DNA of 64,000 bases from Streptomyces camelliae (GTDB lineage Bacteria > Actinomycetota > Actinomycetes > Streptomycetales > Streptomycetaceae): the NCBI RefSeq assembly GCF_027625935.1, contig NZ_CP115300.1, forward strand, positions 3,472,001 to 3,536,000, written 5' to 3'. The position numbers and the translations under genes were made by a program. How positions within the stretch are numbered: the stretch's first letter is position 1; each line of letters begins with the position of its first letter. Positions 10,001 to 17,620 of the stretch are shown here, piece by piece. Under the pieces are notes generated by a model. It saw only the letters and a list, made by a program, of their open reading frames with translations, had not been told where the DNA came from and searched no databases.

Positions 10001-10225
10001 GGCACAGAGGTCGGCACGGCCGTCGCCCAGGAGGAGCTGGCCCAGCTGGCCCGCGCCACGCATCCGCTGCGGGACGAGAAGCTGACCGAGGGCCTCACGG
10101 CGTACGCCCTGCTGCTGGAGCGGGGCGTCAGCCTGGAGGCCGGCTGGCAGGCCTGGCGGCTGCGCATGACACCGGACCGCCACGCCCAGGAGGTGATGGG
10201 AGTGGCGGTACCGGCGGCGCGCTGA
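7022..10225 (+). CDS. STAND-class NTPase: membrane-segment N-terminus, NB-ARC domain and TPR repeats, with a TTA codon
   Basis: This 1067-residue protein has an ATG preceded by GGAGGGG. Residues ~1-75 are charged and helical. Residues ~78-130 are Ala/Gly-rich and hydrophobic, probably one or two membrane segments. An NB-ARC-type NTPase follows, with P-loop GEPGSGRTTLA near 244-254, Walker B VTIVLDDASD near 333-342 and GGLPLALRIAG near 418. A winged-helix region comes next, then TPR-like repeats from ~640 to ~1000. STAND proteins are nucleotide switches in signalling, transcription or defence; here no partner gene is adjacent. Leu149 is encoded by TTA (7466-7468), the codon read by the bldA tRNA, suggesting developmental control. 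Function is otherwise unassigned. Confidence 0.88.
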   Translation: MRESHRAEAERLLVRAVEEEVRRSGGRVDGQVLLSRARGELDAMAGSAGEEYEAYTRALDEAEAGRLTFGQRYARDGAGTALLAAAVAAVAAAVADLSLGTGTGTAVGAGVAAGAVGAAATVVKVAGTHLPAAHHRAGAAGQPGGAEQLRLQWLTALEVRGIRPFLDQQRMLSASTGPKKTASPTLRGADKSAAARRRTVLEQSFGQLPEPDGRFSGRRAELARIRQWAQAARAATETRPTVVVLHGEPGSGRTTLAVRAAHDLRDHFRGAVVVDLRGGGREETPLPTRDALLHLLNRLGAPREQLLFRERSSPDQQLKRLAELYHQQLTGLPVTIVLDDASDPEQVRALVPERSDSLVLVTARTALDLPADLPAWVHHLPVEALDAAGAEELLSAAAEDTSGPYDAESAERIRDLCGGLPLALRIAGSALGPRSPRQLAADLSAYGPVEPVERALWLRYTDQPELSRRLLRRLALAGRASLGAAAAAALLGTDEAEATRHLVALARAGLLDHVRGNRYRLHSLVRAFAQARLLDEEDPAERTAAQERLIVNYADLADSVLRLVDGNMSTRSHQFGPHGFTSLDEALRWLDDESSFITATLRQAEGVNQAAVLNLLGALCDYCLLRGDLYRLGEISELAQAVDQGLLVRSVQWRTGIAARQLGELDKARTTLASVVDLYREAHHDAGAARALCSLGITLHHQGQLTEAAAKLQEALDLQAAPELATDRAWTMHALAAVQRDRARLSEALELLTRSLVLHHEGGSVHGEAWAHFQLGQLALRMGDVPRAETELRAALERYGRTHDARGEAWALTQLARARLVDGDPAPAVEGLRQAAARHRENEDARGEAWTLYYLGQALEESGELDPSVRALERSRTMFSRMRDVYGLACARHHSARVTRDQRAAQTGSLRNSGFARQLLVDARADFQRIGVAHGEAWTCLELAVVDAGNARTQAALALCDEARDLFASYGDLRGEDWARFLRCTLLPYAAPGGTEVGTAVAQEELAQLARATHPLRDEKLTEGLTAYALLLERGVSLEAGWQAWRLRMTPDRHAQEVMGVAVPAAR

Positions 10226-10234
10226 CGCCCGGTG

Positions 10235-10465
10235 TCAGCCCCGTCGCGGCGCGGAGTCGGCGCTCTGCTTCGCCTCGGGGTCCGGGGCTTCCTTGAAGTC
10301 GACCTTGTTCATGTGCCTGCTCATCGACTTCATCAGGCCCCACACGGCCAGGGCCATCACCGCGAAGACGATGAAGCCGAGGACACCGGGGGTGACCTTG
10401 TTCTGGTCGACCTCCTTGGCGAGGGGGACGAGGTGCGTCACTGCCAGGCTCACGCTTGCGCTCAT
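10235..10465 (-). CDS. small single-span membrane protein downstream of mca
   Basis: This ~76-residue protein has one central hydrophobic helix (VLGFIVFAVMALAVWGLM) followed by a basic then acidic C-terminal tail. The ATG at 10465 starts 1 nt after the mca stop. An alternative ATG at 10474 overlaps mca by 8 bp and adds three residues. Either way it is cotranscribed with mca. I do not recognise a named family. Association with the membrane is all the sequence supports. Confidence 0.8.
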   Translation of the reverse strand: MSASVSLAVTHLVPLAKEVDQNKVTPGVLGFIVFAVMALAVWGLMKSMSRHMNKVDFKEAPDPEAKQSADSAPRRG

Positions 10466-10466
10466 G

Positions 10467-11348
10467 TCAGGCATTGTCCCGGATGCCCGCGAAGAGGTCG
10501 TCCTCGGGGAGGGAGGTATCGACGAGCGACTTCGCGAGCTCGTACTCCTCCGTCGGCCAGACCTCCTTCTGGAGCTCCATCGGCACCTTGAACCAGCCGC
10601 CGTCCGGGTCGATCTGCGTGGCGTGCGCGATCAGCGCCTTGTCCCGGATCTCGAAGAAGTCCGCGCACGGAATGTGCGTGGTCAGCGTGCGCTCGACGCG
10701 CTCGAACTCCTTCCAGCGCTTGAGCCAGTCCCCGTACGGCGACTCCAGGCCGCGCTCCAGCATCGCGTGGTGCAGCGCCTCGGTGCGCGGGCGGTTGAAG
10801 CCCTGGTTGTAGTAGAGCTTCTGCGGCTGCCAGGCCGGGCCGAACTCGCCCTCCGGGTACTTCTCGGTGTCCGCCGCGCCCTCGAACGCCACCATGGAGA
10901 TCTTGTGGGTCATGATGTGGTCGGGGTGCGGGTAGCCGCCGTTCTCGTCGTAGGTGGTGATCACCTGCGGGCGGAAGGAGCGGATCTTGCGGACCAGCTC
11001 ACCGGCCGCCTTGTCGACGTCCTCCAGGGCGAAGCAGCCCTCGGGCAGCGGGGGCAGCGGGTCGCCCTCGGGCAGGCCGGAGTCGACGAAGCCGAGCCAC
11101 TCCTGCCCCACGCCGAGGATCTCGCGGGCCTCGTCCATCTCCTTCTTGCGTACCTCGTGGATGTGCTCCTCGATGTACTTGTCGCCCTGGAGCTTCGGAT
11201 TGAGGATGGACCCGCGCTCTCCGCCGGTGCAGGTCACCACCAGCACGTCCACCCCCTCGGACACGTACTTCGCCATCGTGGCCGCACCCTTGCTGGACTC
11301 GTCGTCGGGGTGCGCGTGTACGGCCATCAGTCGCAGCTGGTCAGTCAA
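10467..11348 (-). CDS. mca: mycothiol S-conjugate amidase
   Basis: This 293-residue LmbE-type metallohydrolase carries the zinc-binding HAHPDDE at the N-terminus, TCTGGERGS, and the later PHPDH motif. Mca cleaves the GlcN-Ins to cysteine amide bond of mycothiol S-conjugates, releasing a mercapturic acid for export, the detoxification route of mycothiol-making actinobacteria. The close paralogue MshB deacetylates GlcNAc-Ins; overall length and the GERGSILNP region favour Mca. It is divergent from the DUF4307 gene across ~110 bp and is followed by a small membrane-protein gene. Confidence 0.93.
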   Translation of the reverse strand: MTDQLRLMAVHAHPDDESSKGAATMAKYVSEGVDVLVVTCTGGERGSILNPKLQGDKYIEEHIHEVRKKEMDEAREILGVGQEWLGFVDSGLPEGDPLPPLPEGCFALEDVDKAAGELVRKIRSFRPQVITTYDENGGYPHPDHIMTHKISMVAFEGAADTEKYPEGEFGPAWQPQKLYYNQGFNRPRTEALHHAMLERGLESPYGDWLKRWKEFERVERTLTTHIPCADFFEIRDKALIAHATQIDPDGGWFKVPMELQKEVWPTEEYELAKSLVDTSLPEDDLFAGIRDNA

Positions 11349-11461
11349 GACTCAATCCTCGGTAACTCGGCGCCCCGTGTCTTCGGCGCGATCGGCGGCT
11401 TCTATAGTGACGGAATCGGGGGGCGAATAATTCCGGGTCCGGTTCTGCCGAGAGGAAGATC

Positions 11462-11860
11462 ATGAGCACGGCGAGCACGCGGCTGCCCGAGGGCCGCTAC
11501 GGCCGCTCCTCGGACGAGCGTGCCGACCGCAAGCTCAGGGTCGCCGCCGTGGTGCTGGGCACGCTCCTGCTCGCTCTCGTCGGCTACTTCGCCTACGACA
11601 AGGTCTTCGAGACCAGGATCAGCGCCCAGGTGATCACCTTCGTGGCCTCGGACAACGCGGTCAAGGTGCATCTGGAGGTCCACAAGGACTCCGGAACCGA
11701 CGGCTACTGCACCCTGCGCTCCCAGGCGGCGGACGGCTCCGAGGTGGGCCGCGCGGACTTCCGCTTCACCGGCAGTGCCACACGGATCGACCAGGTCGTC
11801 ACGCTCCGTACGACGGCGAAGGGCAGCACGGCCGAGCTGCTCGGCTGCCACACGGGCTGA
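11462..11860 (+). CDS. DUF4307 membrane-anchored protein
   Basis: This 132-residue protein has a charged cytoplasmic tail (~1-30), one membrane helix (VAAVVLGTLLLALVGYFAY) and an extracytoplasmic beta-rich domain with two cysteines (YCTLRS and LLGCHTG) that could pair. This is the pattern of the actinobacterial DUF4307 family, often found next to mca and greA. An AGAGGAAG ribosome site precedes the ATG. The family function is unknown. Confidence 0.88.
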   Translation: MSTASTRLPEGRYGRSSDERADRKLRVAAVVLGTLLLALVGYFAYDKVFETRISAQVITFVASDNAVKVHLEVHKDSGTDGYCTLRSQAADGSEVGRADFRFTGSATRIDQVVTLRTTAKGSTAELLGCHTG

Positions 11861-12049
11861 ACGGGCCGCTCGGGCTGATCCATCACCCGGAACACGTAGA
11901 CGCTGACCTGCGTCGATGTGATTCTGATGGCTTATGTCCTCCCCCTTTCGCCCTCGAATTGTTAGGCTCGTGGTTTCGCCCACCCAAGAAGGAACATTCT
12001 TCTGGGTAGGGCGATGCTTTGTATTCCCAGTACCGACGAGGAGCACCCT

Positions 12050-12550
12050 GTGACCCAGACCAGTGAGAACGTCACCTGGCTGACCCAGGAGGCGTACGAC
12101 AAGCTCAAGGCCGAGCTTGAGTACCTTTCTGGTCCTGCGCGCACGGATATCGCCGCCAAGATCGCGGCCGCGCGTGAGGAGGGCGACCTGCGTGAGAACG
12201 GCGGGTACCACGCGGCCAAGGAGGAGCAGGGCAAGCAGGAGCTGCGTGTCCGGCAGCTGACCCAGCTTCTCGAAAACGCCCAGGTGGGCGAGGCCCCGGC
12301 CTCCGCCGACGGCGCCGTCGCGCCCGGCATGGTCGTCACGATCGCCTTCGACGGTGACGAGGACGACACCCTTGAGTTCCTGCTCGCGTCCCGCGAGTAC
12401 GCGAGCTCCGAGATCGAGACGTACTCGCCGCAGTCCCCGCTGGGCGCCGGCGTCATCGGCCACAAGGTCGGCGAGGACGCGGAGTACGAACTGCCGAACG
12501 GCAAGAAGGCCTCGGTGCGGATCCTGAAGGCCGTGCCGTACTCGGGCTGA
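12050..12550 (+). CDS. greA: transcription elongation factor GreA
   Basis: This 166-residue protein starts at the GTG at 12050 with GACGAGGAG about 6 nt upstream. The in-frame ATG at 12014 has no ribosome site. Residues ~1-75 form the coiled-coil finger with the acidic tip GDLRENGGYHAAKE. The rest is the FKBP-like C-terminal domain. GreA inserts its coiled coil into the secondary channel of backtracked RNA polymerase and stimulates cleavage of the transcript 3' end. A strong palindromic terminator follows at 12600-12637. Just upstream, 11980-12008 contains an imperfect inverted repeat (CCCAAGAA...TTCTTCTGGG). Confidence 0.96.
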   Translation: MTQTSENVTWLTQEAYDKLKAELEYLSGPARTDIAAKIAAAREEGDLRENGGYHAAKEEQGKQELRVRQLTQLLENAQVGEAPASADGAVAPGMVVTIAFDGDEDDTLEFLLASREYASSEIETYSPQSPLGAGVIGHKVGEDAEYELPNGKKASVRILKAVPYSG

Positions 12551-12599
12551 CCCACCAGCCTCTGCCTCGCCTGGCAGCCCCTGCCTCGCCTGGCCTCGG

Positions 12600-12637
12600 G
12601 CCCCCGGTGTCCGCCGGATCGCGCGGACACCGGGGGC
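12600..12637. terminator. bidirectional hairpin terminator between greA and the ABC permease gene
   Basis: Arms at 12600-12614 (GCCCCCGGTGTCCGC) and 12623-12637 are a perfect 15-bp inverted repeat with an 8-nt loop. It sits between two convergent genes, the classic place for a shared terminator. Confidence 0.88.
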
Positions 12638-12656
12638 TTCGCCGTGTCCGGGGCCG

Positions 12657-13514
12657 TCAGGCGGTGGCCGAGCGGTACTTGCGCACCGCGAGGGTGCGGA
12701 AGACCGCGATGATCAGTATCGAGTAGATCAGCGAGGCCCAGACCGGGTGCTCCATCGGCCAGGCGTGCGAGGTGGACCGCCCGGGGTTGGCGAACAGCAC
12801 ACGGGCGGCCTGCGCGGTGGCGCTGAACGGGTTCCACTCGGCCACGTGCCGCAGCCACGGGGTCATGTGGGCCGGGTCCACGAAGGCGTTGGAGATGAAC
12901 GTGACCGGGAAGAGCCAGATCAGCCCGCTGGACGTGGCCGCCTCGGGGGTACGGACGGACATGCCGATCAGCGCGCCGATCCAGGTGAACGCGTAGCCGA
13001 GCAGGAGCAGCAGGCCGAAGGCCGCGAGCACTTTGCCGGCGTTCGTGGATCCGTCGGACCCGACCCGCCAGCCGACGACCACGGCGACCACGGCCAGCAC
13101 GACCAGCGTGACGGCCGTCTGCACCAGATCGGCGAGCGTACGCCCGGTCAGCACCGCGCCGCGGGCCATCGGCAGGGAACGGAACCGGTCGATGAGCCCC
13201 TTGTGCATGTCGTCGGCGATCCCGGCACCGGAGCTGGCGGTCGCGAACGTGACGGTCTGCGCGAAGATGCCGGCCATGAGGAAGTTCTTGTAGTCGACAG
13301 CGCTGCTGCTGCCACCGATCCGCATGGAACCGCCGAAGACGTAGGTGAACAGCACCACGAACATGATGGGCTGGATCAGCCCGTAGATGATCATCTCAGG
13401 GATCCTGGACATCCTGATCAGATTGCGTTGCGCGATGACCATCGAGTCGCGGACGGACCGGCTGACGGGGTTGCCCGGCGTGGTCACGCGCACGGGCTCG
13501 GTGAGGGTGCTCAT
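12657..13514 (-). CDS. ABC-2 type transporter permease (DrrB-like)
   Basis: This 285-residue protein has a cytoplasmic tail and six hydrophobic segments, ending in a short basic tail. The motif MSVRTPEAATSSG between segments is typical of the ABC2 membrane family of drug and lipid exporters. The ATG at 13514 overlaps the ATPase stop as ATGA, so the pair is coupled and forms one exporter. Substrate is unknown; homologous pairs give resistance to anthracycline-like compounds. A palindrome upstream of the operon suggests local repression. Confidence 0.92.
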   Translation of the reverse strand: MSTLTEPVRVTTPGNPVSRSVRDSMVIAQRNLIRMSRIPEMIIYGLIQPIMFVVLFTYVFGGSMRIGGSSSAVDYKNFLMAGIFAQTVTFATASSGAGIADDMHKGLIDRFRSLPMARGAVLTGRTLADLVQTAVTLVVLAVVAVVVGWRVGSDGSTNAGKVLAAFGLLLLLGYAFTWIGALIGMSVRTPEAATSSGLIWLFPVTFISNAFVDPAHMTPWLRHVAEWNPFSATAQAARVLFANPGRSTSHAWPMEHPVWASLIYSILIIAVFRTLAVRKYRSATA

Positions 13515-14512
13515 TTCACGGTCTCCTTGCCGTTCTCCGTGCGGGTCTTGTCCTGCTCGGCCGGCCCGACGGTCTCGGCCGTGTGGCCTGTCAGCGACAG
13601 GAAGACGTCGTCGAGGGTGGGGCGGCGCAGCCCGATGTCGTCTATCTCGATGCCCCGGGTGTCCAGCTCCCGGATGATCTCGGCGAGCAGCTTCGCGCCG
13701 CCGGTGACGGGGACCGTGAGCTTGCGGGTGTGCTCCTCGACGGTGGTGTCGCCCTTGCCGAAGCTCCCCAGGACCTGGGCGGCGGTCGCGATGTGGTCGC
13801 GCTCGTGCACCACGACCTCGACGCGCTCACCGCCGGTGCGGGCCTTGAGCTGGTCGGAGGTGCCCTGGGCGATGACCCGGCCGTGGTCGACCACCGCGAT
13901 GTCATGGGCGAGGTGGTCGGCCTCCTCCAGATACTGCGTGGTGAGCAGCAGGGTCGTACCACCGGAGACGAGCTGTTTGATGACCTCCCACAGCTGCTGG
14001 CGGTTGCGCGGGTCGAGGCCGGTCGTCGGCTCGTCCATGAACATCACCGGCGGCGAGACCACCAGGGCCGCGGCGAGGTCGAGCCGGCGGCGCATGCCTC
14101 CGGAGTAGGTCTTGGCGGGGCGGTCGGCGGCGTCCGTGAGGTGGAACTGCTCCAGCAGCTCCGCCGCGCGCGCCTTCGCCGGCTTCGCCCGCATCTGGTA
14201 CAGCCTGCCGACCATCTGCAGGTTCTCCCGGCCGGTCAGATACTCGTCGACCGCCGCGAACTGGCCGGACAGGCCGATGGAACGGCGCACGGCGTCGGGG
14301 TGCTTGAGCACGTCCACGCCCGCGACGACCGCCTTGCCGCTGTCGGGGCGCAGCAGGGTCGTCAGGCAGCGGACGGCCGTCGTCTTGCCGGCGCCGTTCG
14401 GCCCGAGCAGGCCGAGGACCGTGCCCTCGGGCACATCGAGGTCGACGCCGTCCAGAGCCCTTACGTCACCGAAGGTCTTCACCAGGCCTTCGGCATAGAT
14501 GGCGCCTGGCAT
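13511..14512 (-). CDS. ABC exporter ATP-binding protein (DrrA family)
   Basis: This 333-residue protein starts at the ATG at 14512, with GGAG 6 nt upstream. It carries Walker A GPNGAGKTT, the signature YSGGMRRRLDLA, Walker B VMFMDEPTTGLD, and an H-loop-like region TTQYLEEAD. The C-terminal ~90 residues, including RRPTLDDVFLSLTGH, are the regulatory extension of the daunorubicin-resistance ATPase family. It energises the permease whose gene overlaps by 4 bp. No dedicated regulator gene is adjacent. Confidence 0.93.
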   Translation of the reverse strand: MPGAIYAEGLVKTFGDVRALDGVDLDVPEGTVLGLLGPNGAGKTTAVRCLTTLLRPDSGKAVVAGVDVLKHPDAVRRSIGLSGQFAAVDEYLTGRENLQMVGRLYQMRAKPAKARAAELLEQFHLTDAADRPAKTYSGGMRRRLDLAAALVVSPPVMFMDEPTTGLDPRNRQQLWEVIKQLVSGGTTLLLTTQYLEEADHLAHDIAVVDHGRVIAQGTSDQLKARTGGERVEVVVHERDHIATAAQVLGSFGKGDTTVEEHTRKLTVPVTGGAKLLAEIIRELDTRGIEIDDIGLRRPTLDDVFLSLTGHTAETVGPAEQDKTRTENGKETVK

Positions 14513-14572
14513 GTCAGTCTCCACGTCGTCGGGGATTCGTCGCCCGGTTCTCCGGACATGCGACACACCATA

Positions 14573-14588
14573 ACGCGATGTATCGCGT
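14573..14588. promoter_or_regulatory. palindromic operator candidate upstream of the ABC exporter operon
   Basis: ACGCGAT (14573-14579) and ATCGCGT (14582-14588) are perfect 7-bp arms around GT, about 60 bp upstream of the ATPase start. Its shape suits a small dimeric repressor of the PadR or TetR type, families that often control DrrAB exporters. Assignment to a regulator is inference. Confidence 0.5.
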
Positions 14589-14657
14589 CTCTCAATGGGT
14601 TTGCCCGAACGAGTGACGGTGGTGCTTTTCCGGGCAGGCAGCGCCCCCGGCGCCGGG

Positions 14658-15887
14658 TCAGTCGATGACCGTGTAGCCCGCGTCCCGCAGAGCCTGGCCG
14701 ACCTCGGCGCAGTGCACCGGGCCCTTCGTCTCCAGGTGCAGCTCCACCTCCGCCTCGGTGAGCCCCAGCCGGGGATCGGTCCGCACGTGGCTCACGTCGA
14801 GGACATTGGCGTCGACCACTGACAAGACCCCGAGCAGCGTGGCGAGCGCGCCCGGCCGGTCCGTCAGCCGCAGCCGTACCGCCAGGTAGCGGCCCTGTGC
14901 GGCCATGCCGTGCCGCAGCACGCGCTGCAACAGCACCGGGTCGACGTTGCCGCCGGAGAGCACCGCGACGACCGGGCCCTCGAAGGCGTCCGGCGCGCCC
15001 AGCAGTGCCGCCACGGGGCTCGCCCCGGCCGGCTCCACGACCAGCTTGGCCCGCTCCAGGCACAGCAGCAGCGCCGCCGACAACTGATCCTCGGTGACCG
15101 TGCGCACCTCGTCGACCAGGTCCTTGACGATCCCGAACGGCACCACGCCCGGCCGCCCCACCTTGATGCCGTCGGCCATCGTCGCCGGGTTCCGCACCGA
15201 CACCGGGTGCCCGGCGGCCAGCGAGGGCGGATAGGCCGCCGCGCCCTGCGCCTGCACCCCGACGATCCTGACGTCCGGCCGGATCGCCTTCACCGCGACC
15301 GCGATACCGGCCGCGAGCCCGCCGCCGCCCATGCCCACGACGATCGTGCGCACCTCCGGGCACTGCTCCAGGATCTCCAGGCCCACCGTGCCCTGACCGG
15401 CGATCACGTCCGGGTGGTCGAAGGGGTGGATGAACACCGCGCCCGTCTCGGCCGCGTACTCCTCGGCGGCGGCCAGCGTCTCGTCGACCACCTGACCGTG
15501 CAGCCGCACCTCGGCGCCGTACTCGCGGGTCGCGCTGATCTTCGGCAGTGGCGCGCCCTTCGGCATGAACACCGTGGCGTGCACGCCCAGGAGCGCGGAG
15601 GCCAGGGCCACGCCCTGCGCATGGTTGCCCGCGCTCGCGGCCACCACCCCGGCCGCCCGCTCCTCCGGCAGCAGCCCGGCGATGCGCACGTAGGCGCCGC
15701 GCAGCTTGAACGAGCCGGTCCGCTGGAGGTTCTCGCACTTGAGCTGCACCGGCGCGCCGACCAGCTGGGACAGGTGCCGGCTGCCCTCCATCGCGGTCAC
15801 CCGTGCGACGCCCGAGAGCATCTTCTGGGCGCCGCGCACATCGTCGAGGGTGACGGAACGCAAGGAGTCAGCCGTGCCGTAGCTCAT
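14658..15887 (-). CDS. ilvA: threonine ammonia-lyase (threonine dehydratase) with C-terminal ACT domain
   Basis: This 409-residue PLP enzyme converts threonine to 2-oxobutyrate and ammonia, the first step towards isoleucine. The Schiff-base lysine is in GSFKLRGAY, the substrate loop is SAGNHAQG and the phosphate-binding loop is GGGGLAAG. Residues ~335-409 are an ACT domain (LTDRPGALATLLGVLS), a usual site for amino-acid regulation. The ATG at 15887 has GGAG just upstream; further upstream extension is Pro/Arg-rich shadow. It lacks the double regulatory domain of E. coli IlvA, so a catabolic role is possible. Confidence 0.93.
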   Translation of the reverse strand: MSYGTADSLRSVTLDDVRGAQKMLSGVARVTAMEGSRHLSQLVGAPVQLKCENLQRTGSFKLRGAYVRIAGLLPEERAAGVVAASAGNHAQGVALASALLGVHATVFMPKGAPLPKISATREYGAEVRLHGQVVDETLAAAEEYAAETGAVFIHPFDHPDVIAGQGTVGLEILEQCPEVRTIVVGMGGGGLAAGIAVAVKAIRPDVRIVGVQAQGAAAYPPSLAAGHPVSVRNPATMADGIKVGRPGVVPFGIVKDLVDEVRTVTEDQLSAALLLCLERAKLVVEPAGASPVAALLGAPDAFEGPVVAVLSGGNVDPVLLQRVLRHGMAAQGRYLAVRLRLTDRPGALATLLGVLSVVDANVLDVSHVRTDPRLGLTEAEVELHLETKGPVHCAEVGQALRDAGYTVID

Positions 15888-16031
15888 GACTCCAGCATCG
15901 CAGTTCACGCCCGCGCGCGGCGGGTGTGACCAAGCTCCGAGACCGGTTTGCGCAGCGCCGGTACGGTCCGCCCCCGGGCCGCGTACTCTGTCCCCCAACC
16001 CAGCAGCCCTTCATGAAGTGAGCCTCCGGCC

Positions 16032-16553
16032 ATGCCCACAACACCTGAAATGTCGATGGACATGACGACCGTCGGTGACACCGGTCTTCTCGACACCCTC
16101 CAGCACGAGGTGGCGGTGTTCGCCCGCCGTGCCGAACAGACCCGTCTCGGCGGTGTCGGGCAGGTGCGCAACTCCATGGACCGGGCGGCGTATCTGCTGC
16201 TCAACCGCCTTGACCGGGAAGGCCCGATGGGCGTCAAGGCGCTCGCCGCGAGCATGGGCATCGACTCCTCCACGGTCACCCGGCAGGTGGCCCCGCTGGT
16301 CGACACCGGGCTCGTCAAGCGCACCTCGCACCCCGAGGACGGGCGCGCCGTGGTGCTTCAGCTGTCCCCGCGCGGGTCCGCCCGGCTGGAGGAGGTGCGC
16401 TCCTCCCGGCGTCAGCTGATGGCCGAGCTGACCCACGACTGGGCACCGGAGGAGCGCGAGCAGTTCTGCTCGCTCCTGACCCGCTTCAACCGCGCCCTCT
16501 CCGCGCGGATGGCACCGGGCACCGCACAGGGGGAGCAGCCACCGGCCTCCTGA
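16032..16553 (+). CDS. MarR-family transcriptional regulator
   Basis: This 173-residue protein has the winged-helix fold: helices around LLNRLDREGPMGVKALAASMG, recognition helix SSTVTRQVAPLVDTGLV, and wing SHPEDGRAVVLQLSPRG. MarR proteins bind short palindromes as dimers and usually respond to small ligands. It is divergent from ilvA across ~145 bp, so autoregulation and control of ilvA are both possible. No other target can be named. Confidence 0.92.
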   Translation: MPTTPEMSMDMTTVGDTGLLDTLQHEVAVFARRAEQTRLGGVGQVRNSMDRAAYLLLNRLDREGPMGVKALAASMGIDSSTVTRQVAPLVDTGLVKRTSHPEDGRAVVLQLSPRGSARLEEVRSSRRQLMAELTHDWAPEEREQFCSLLTRFNRALSARMAPGTAQGEQPPAS

Positions 16554-16650
16554 ACGCGCCGGGCACTCACCGCCGACTCGCGCGCGGGACACGGTCGACA
16601 CCGGTCGGCACCGGTGGGCTCCGGACTCTTGACCCGGGGCCGCCGCTGGC

Positions 16651-16660
16651 CTCATATGAG
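16651..16660. promoter_or_regulatory. CTCATATGAG palindrome upstream of the sigma-like gene
   Basis: A perfect 10-bp palindrome, with TTGACC at 16629-16634 lying 17 bp before TCATAT. This could be a promoter with an overlapping operator about 80 bp upstream of the sigma-like gene. Evidence is only pattern and position. Confidence 0.3.
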
Positions 16661-16729
16661 ACCGGGTCCTGCGTCGTACGCGGTTCACCTGTCCCGTACC
16701 GGACAGGGCCCCCGTCGGGGGGAGGCGCG

Positions 16730-17233
16730 GTGCGCGATCGGCAGGTGGCCCGAAGTACCCGCCGGGCCCGGGAGTTCGAGGCATTCGTCGCGGGCGCGGG
16801 CGGGCGCCTGCTGCACGCCGCCACGCTGCTCACGGCGGAGGCGCCGGACGACAACCCACGCGCGCGGCGGCTGCTGACACTCGCGCTCGCCCACACGTAC
16901 GCGCGCTGGGACCGGCTGCGCGGCGAGGACCCGTACGACTGCGCCCGCCAGTACCTCGCCGGCCGCTTCGCGCGCGCGACCTGGCATCAGTACCGCGTGC
17001 TCGGCGGCGCCCGGCCGGATCCACGCAGTCCGCTCGCCGCCCTCGCCCCGCAGGAACGGCTGATCCTCGTACTGCGGCTCTACGAAGGCGTCGCCGAACA
17101 GCAGACCGCGGCCCTGCTGGGGCTGCCGGCCGAGCGCGTGCACACCCTCTGCGACCGCGCAACGGCCACCCTGCTGCACCCGGCCCGCCCGGCCGCCCCG
17201 CGCGCGGTGGGCACGAAGACGGCGCCGTCATGA
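16730..17233 (+). CDS. degenerate sigma factor-like protein (SigE/ECF type)
   Basis: This 167-residue protein starts at GTG with GGGGGGAGG 4 nt upstream. The C-terminal part (LAALAPQERLILVLRLYEGVAEQQTAALLGL, then a recognition helix around PAERVHTLCDRATATLL) fits sigma region 4. The N-terminal half has helices in the place of region 2, but without the usual -10 recognition and core-binding signatures. It may be a diverged sigma factor or a regulator built on the same fold. The next gene encodes a small membrane protein that could be its partner. Confidence 0.72.
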   Translation: MRDRQVARSTRRAREFEAFVAGAGGRLLHAATLLTAEAPDDNPRARRLLTLALAHTYARWDRLRGEDPYDCARQYLAGRFARATWHQYRVLGGARPDPRSPLAALAPQERLILVLRLYEGVAEQQTAALLGLPAERVHTLCDRATATLLHPARPAAPRAVGTKTAPS

Positions 17234-17278
17234 GGCGGTACGGCCGGCATGGCCGCCATGAATGGCCCGGCGTATGCG

Positions 17279-17299
17279 GTGCAGGCACGCGGCCTGCAC
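17279..17299. repeat. hairpin between sigma-like gene and small membrane-protein gene
   Basis: GTGCAGGC (17279-17286) and GCCTGCAC (17292-17299) form perfect arms around a 5-nt loop in the 136-bp spacer. Two related segments containing TGACTTC followed by GCGCGCG-rich DNA (about 17312-17331 and 17342-17361) follow it. It could be an attenuator or a regulator site. Confidence 0.35.
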
Positions 17300-17369
17300 G
17301 CGCGGGACTCGGTGACTTCTCTGCGCGCGCGAGGGACGTGATGACTTCCACGCGCGCGGGGAGGGTGCC

Positions 17370-17615
17370 GTGAAACGGCCCGAGCGGGAAGCCGCCGTAC
17401 GGCAGATCATGGAACGGGCACCGGCGCCGGTGCCGCCGGACCTGTGCGCGGAGGCGGTGCGCCGTGGCGAGCGCCTGCTGCGGCGCGGGCGGCTGGTCCG
17501 CCGGGTGCTGTGGCTGCTGGCGTGGGCCGCGGCCGTCGCATTCGGGGTGTGGGCGGCTCGCGTGCACCCGTGGACGCAGCCGCCCTCCCGGACGACGCCG
17601 CTCACGGGCTGGTGA
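17370..17615 (+). CDS. small single-span membrane protein next to the sigma-like gene
   Basis: This 81-residue protein starts at GTG with GGGGAGGG upstream. It has a basic, Ala/Pro-containing N-terminal half, one membrane helix (VLWLLAWAAAVAFGVWAA) and a short outside tail. It lies 136 bp behind the sigma-like gene on the same strand and is closed by a strong hairpin. That arrangement resembles sigma/anti-sigma pairs, but there is no zinc-binding HxxxCxxC motif. Family not recognised. Confidence 0.65.
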   Translation: MKRPEREAAVRQIMERAPAPVPPDLCAEAVRRGERLLRRGRLVRRVLWLLAWAAAVAFGVWAARVHPWTQPPSRTTPLTGW

Positions 17616-17620
17616 GCCCA

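Noticed and set aside
8324..10183. 619-codon minus-strand frame opposite the TPR region
   Set aside because: Shadow of the STAND gene, whose P-loop and TPR motifs are on the plus strand.
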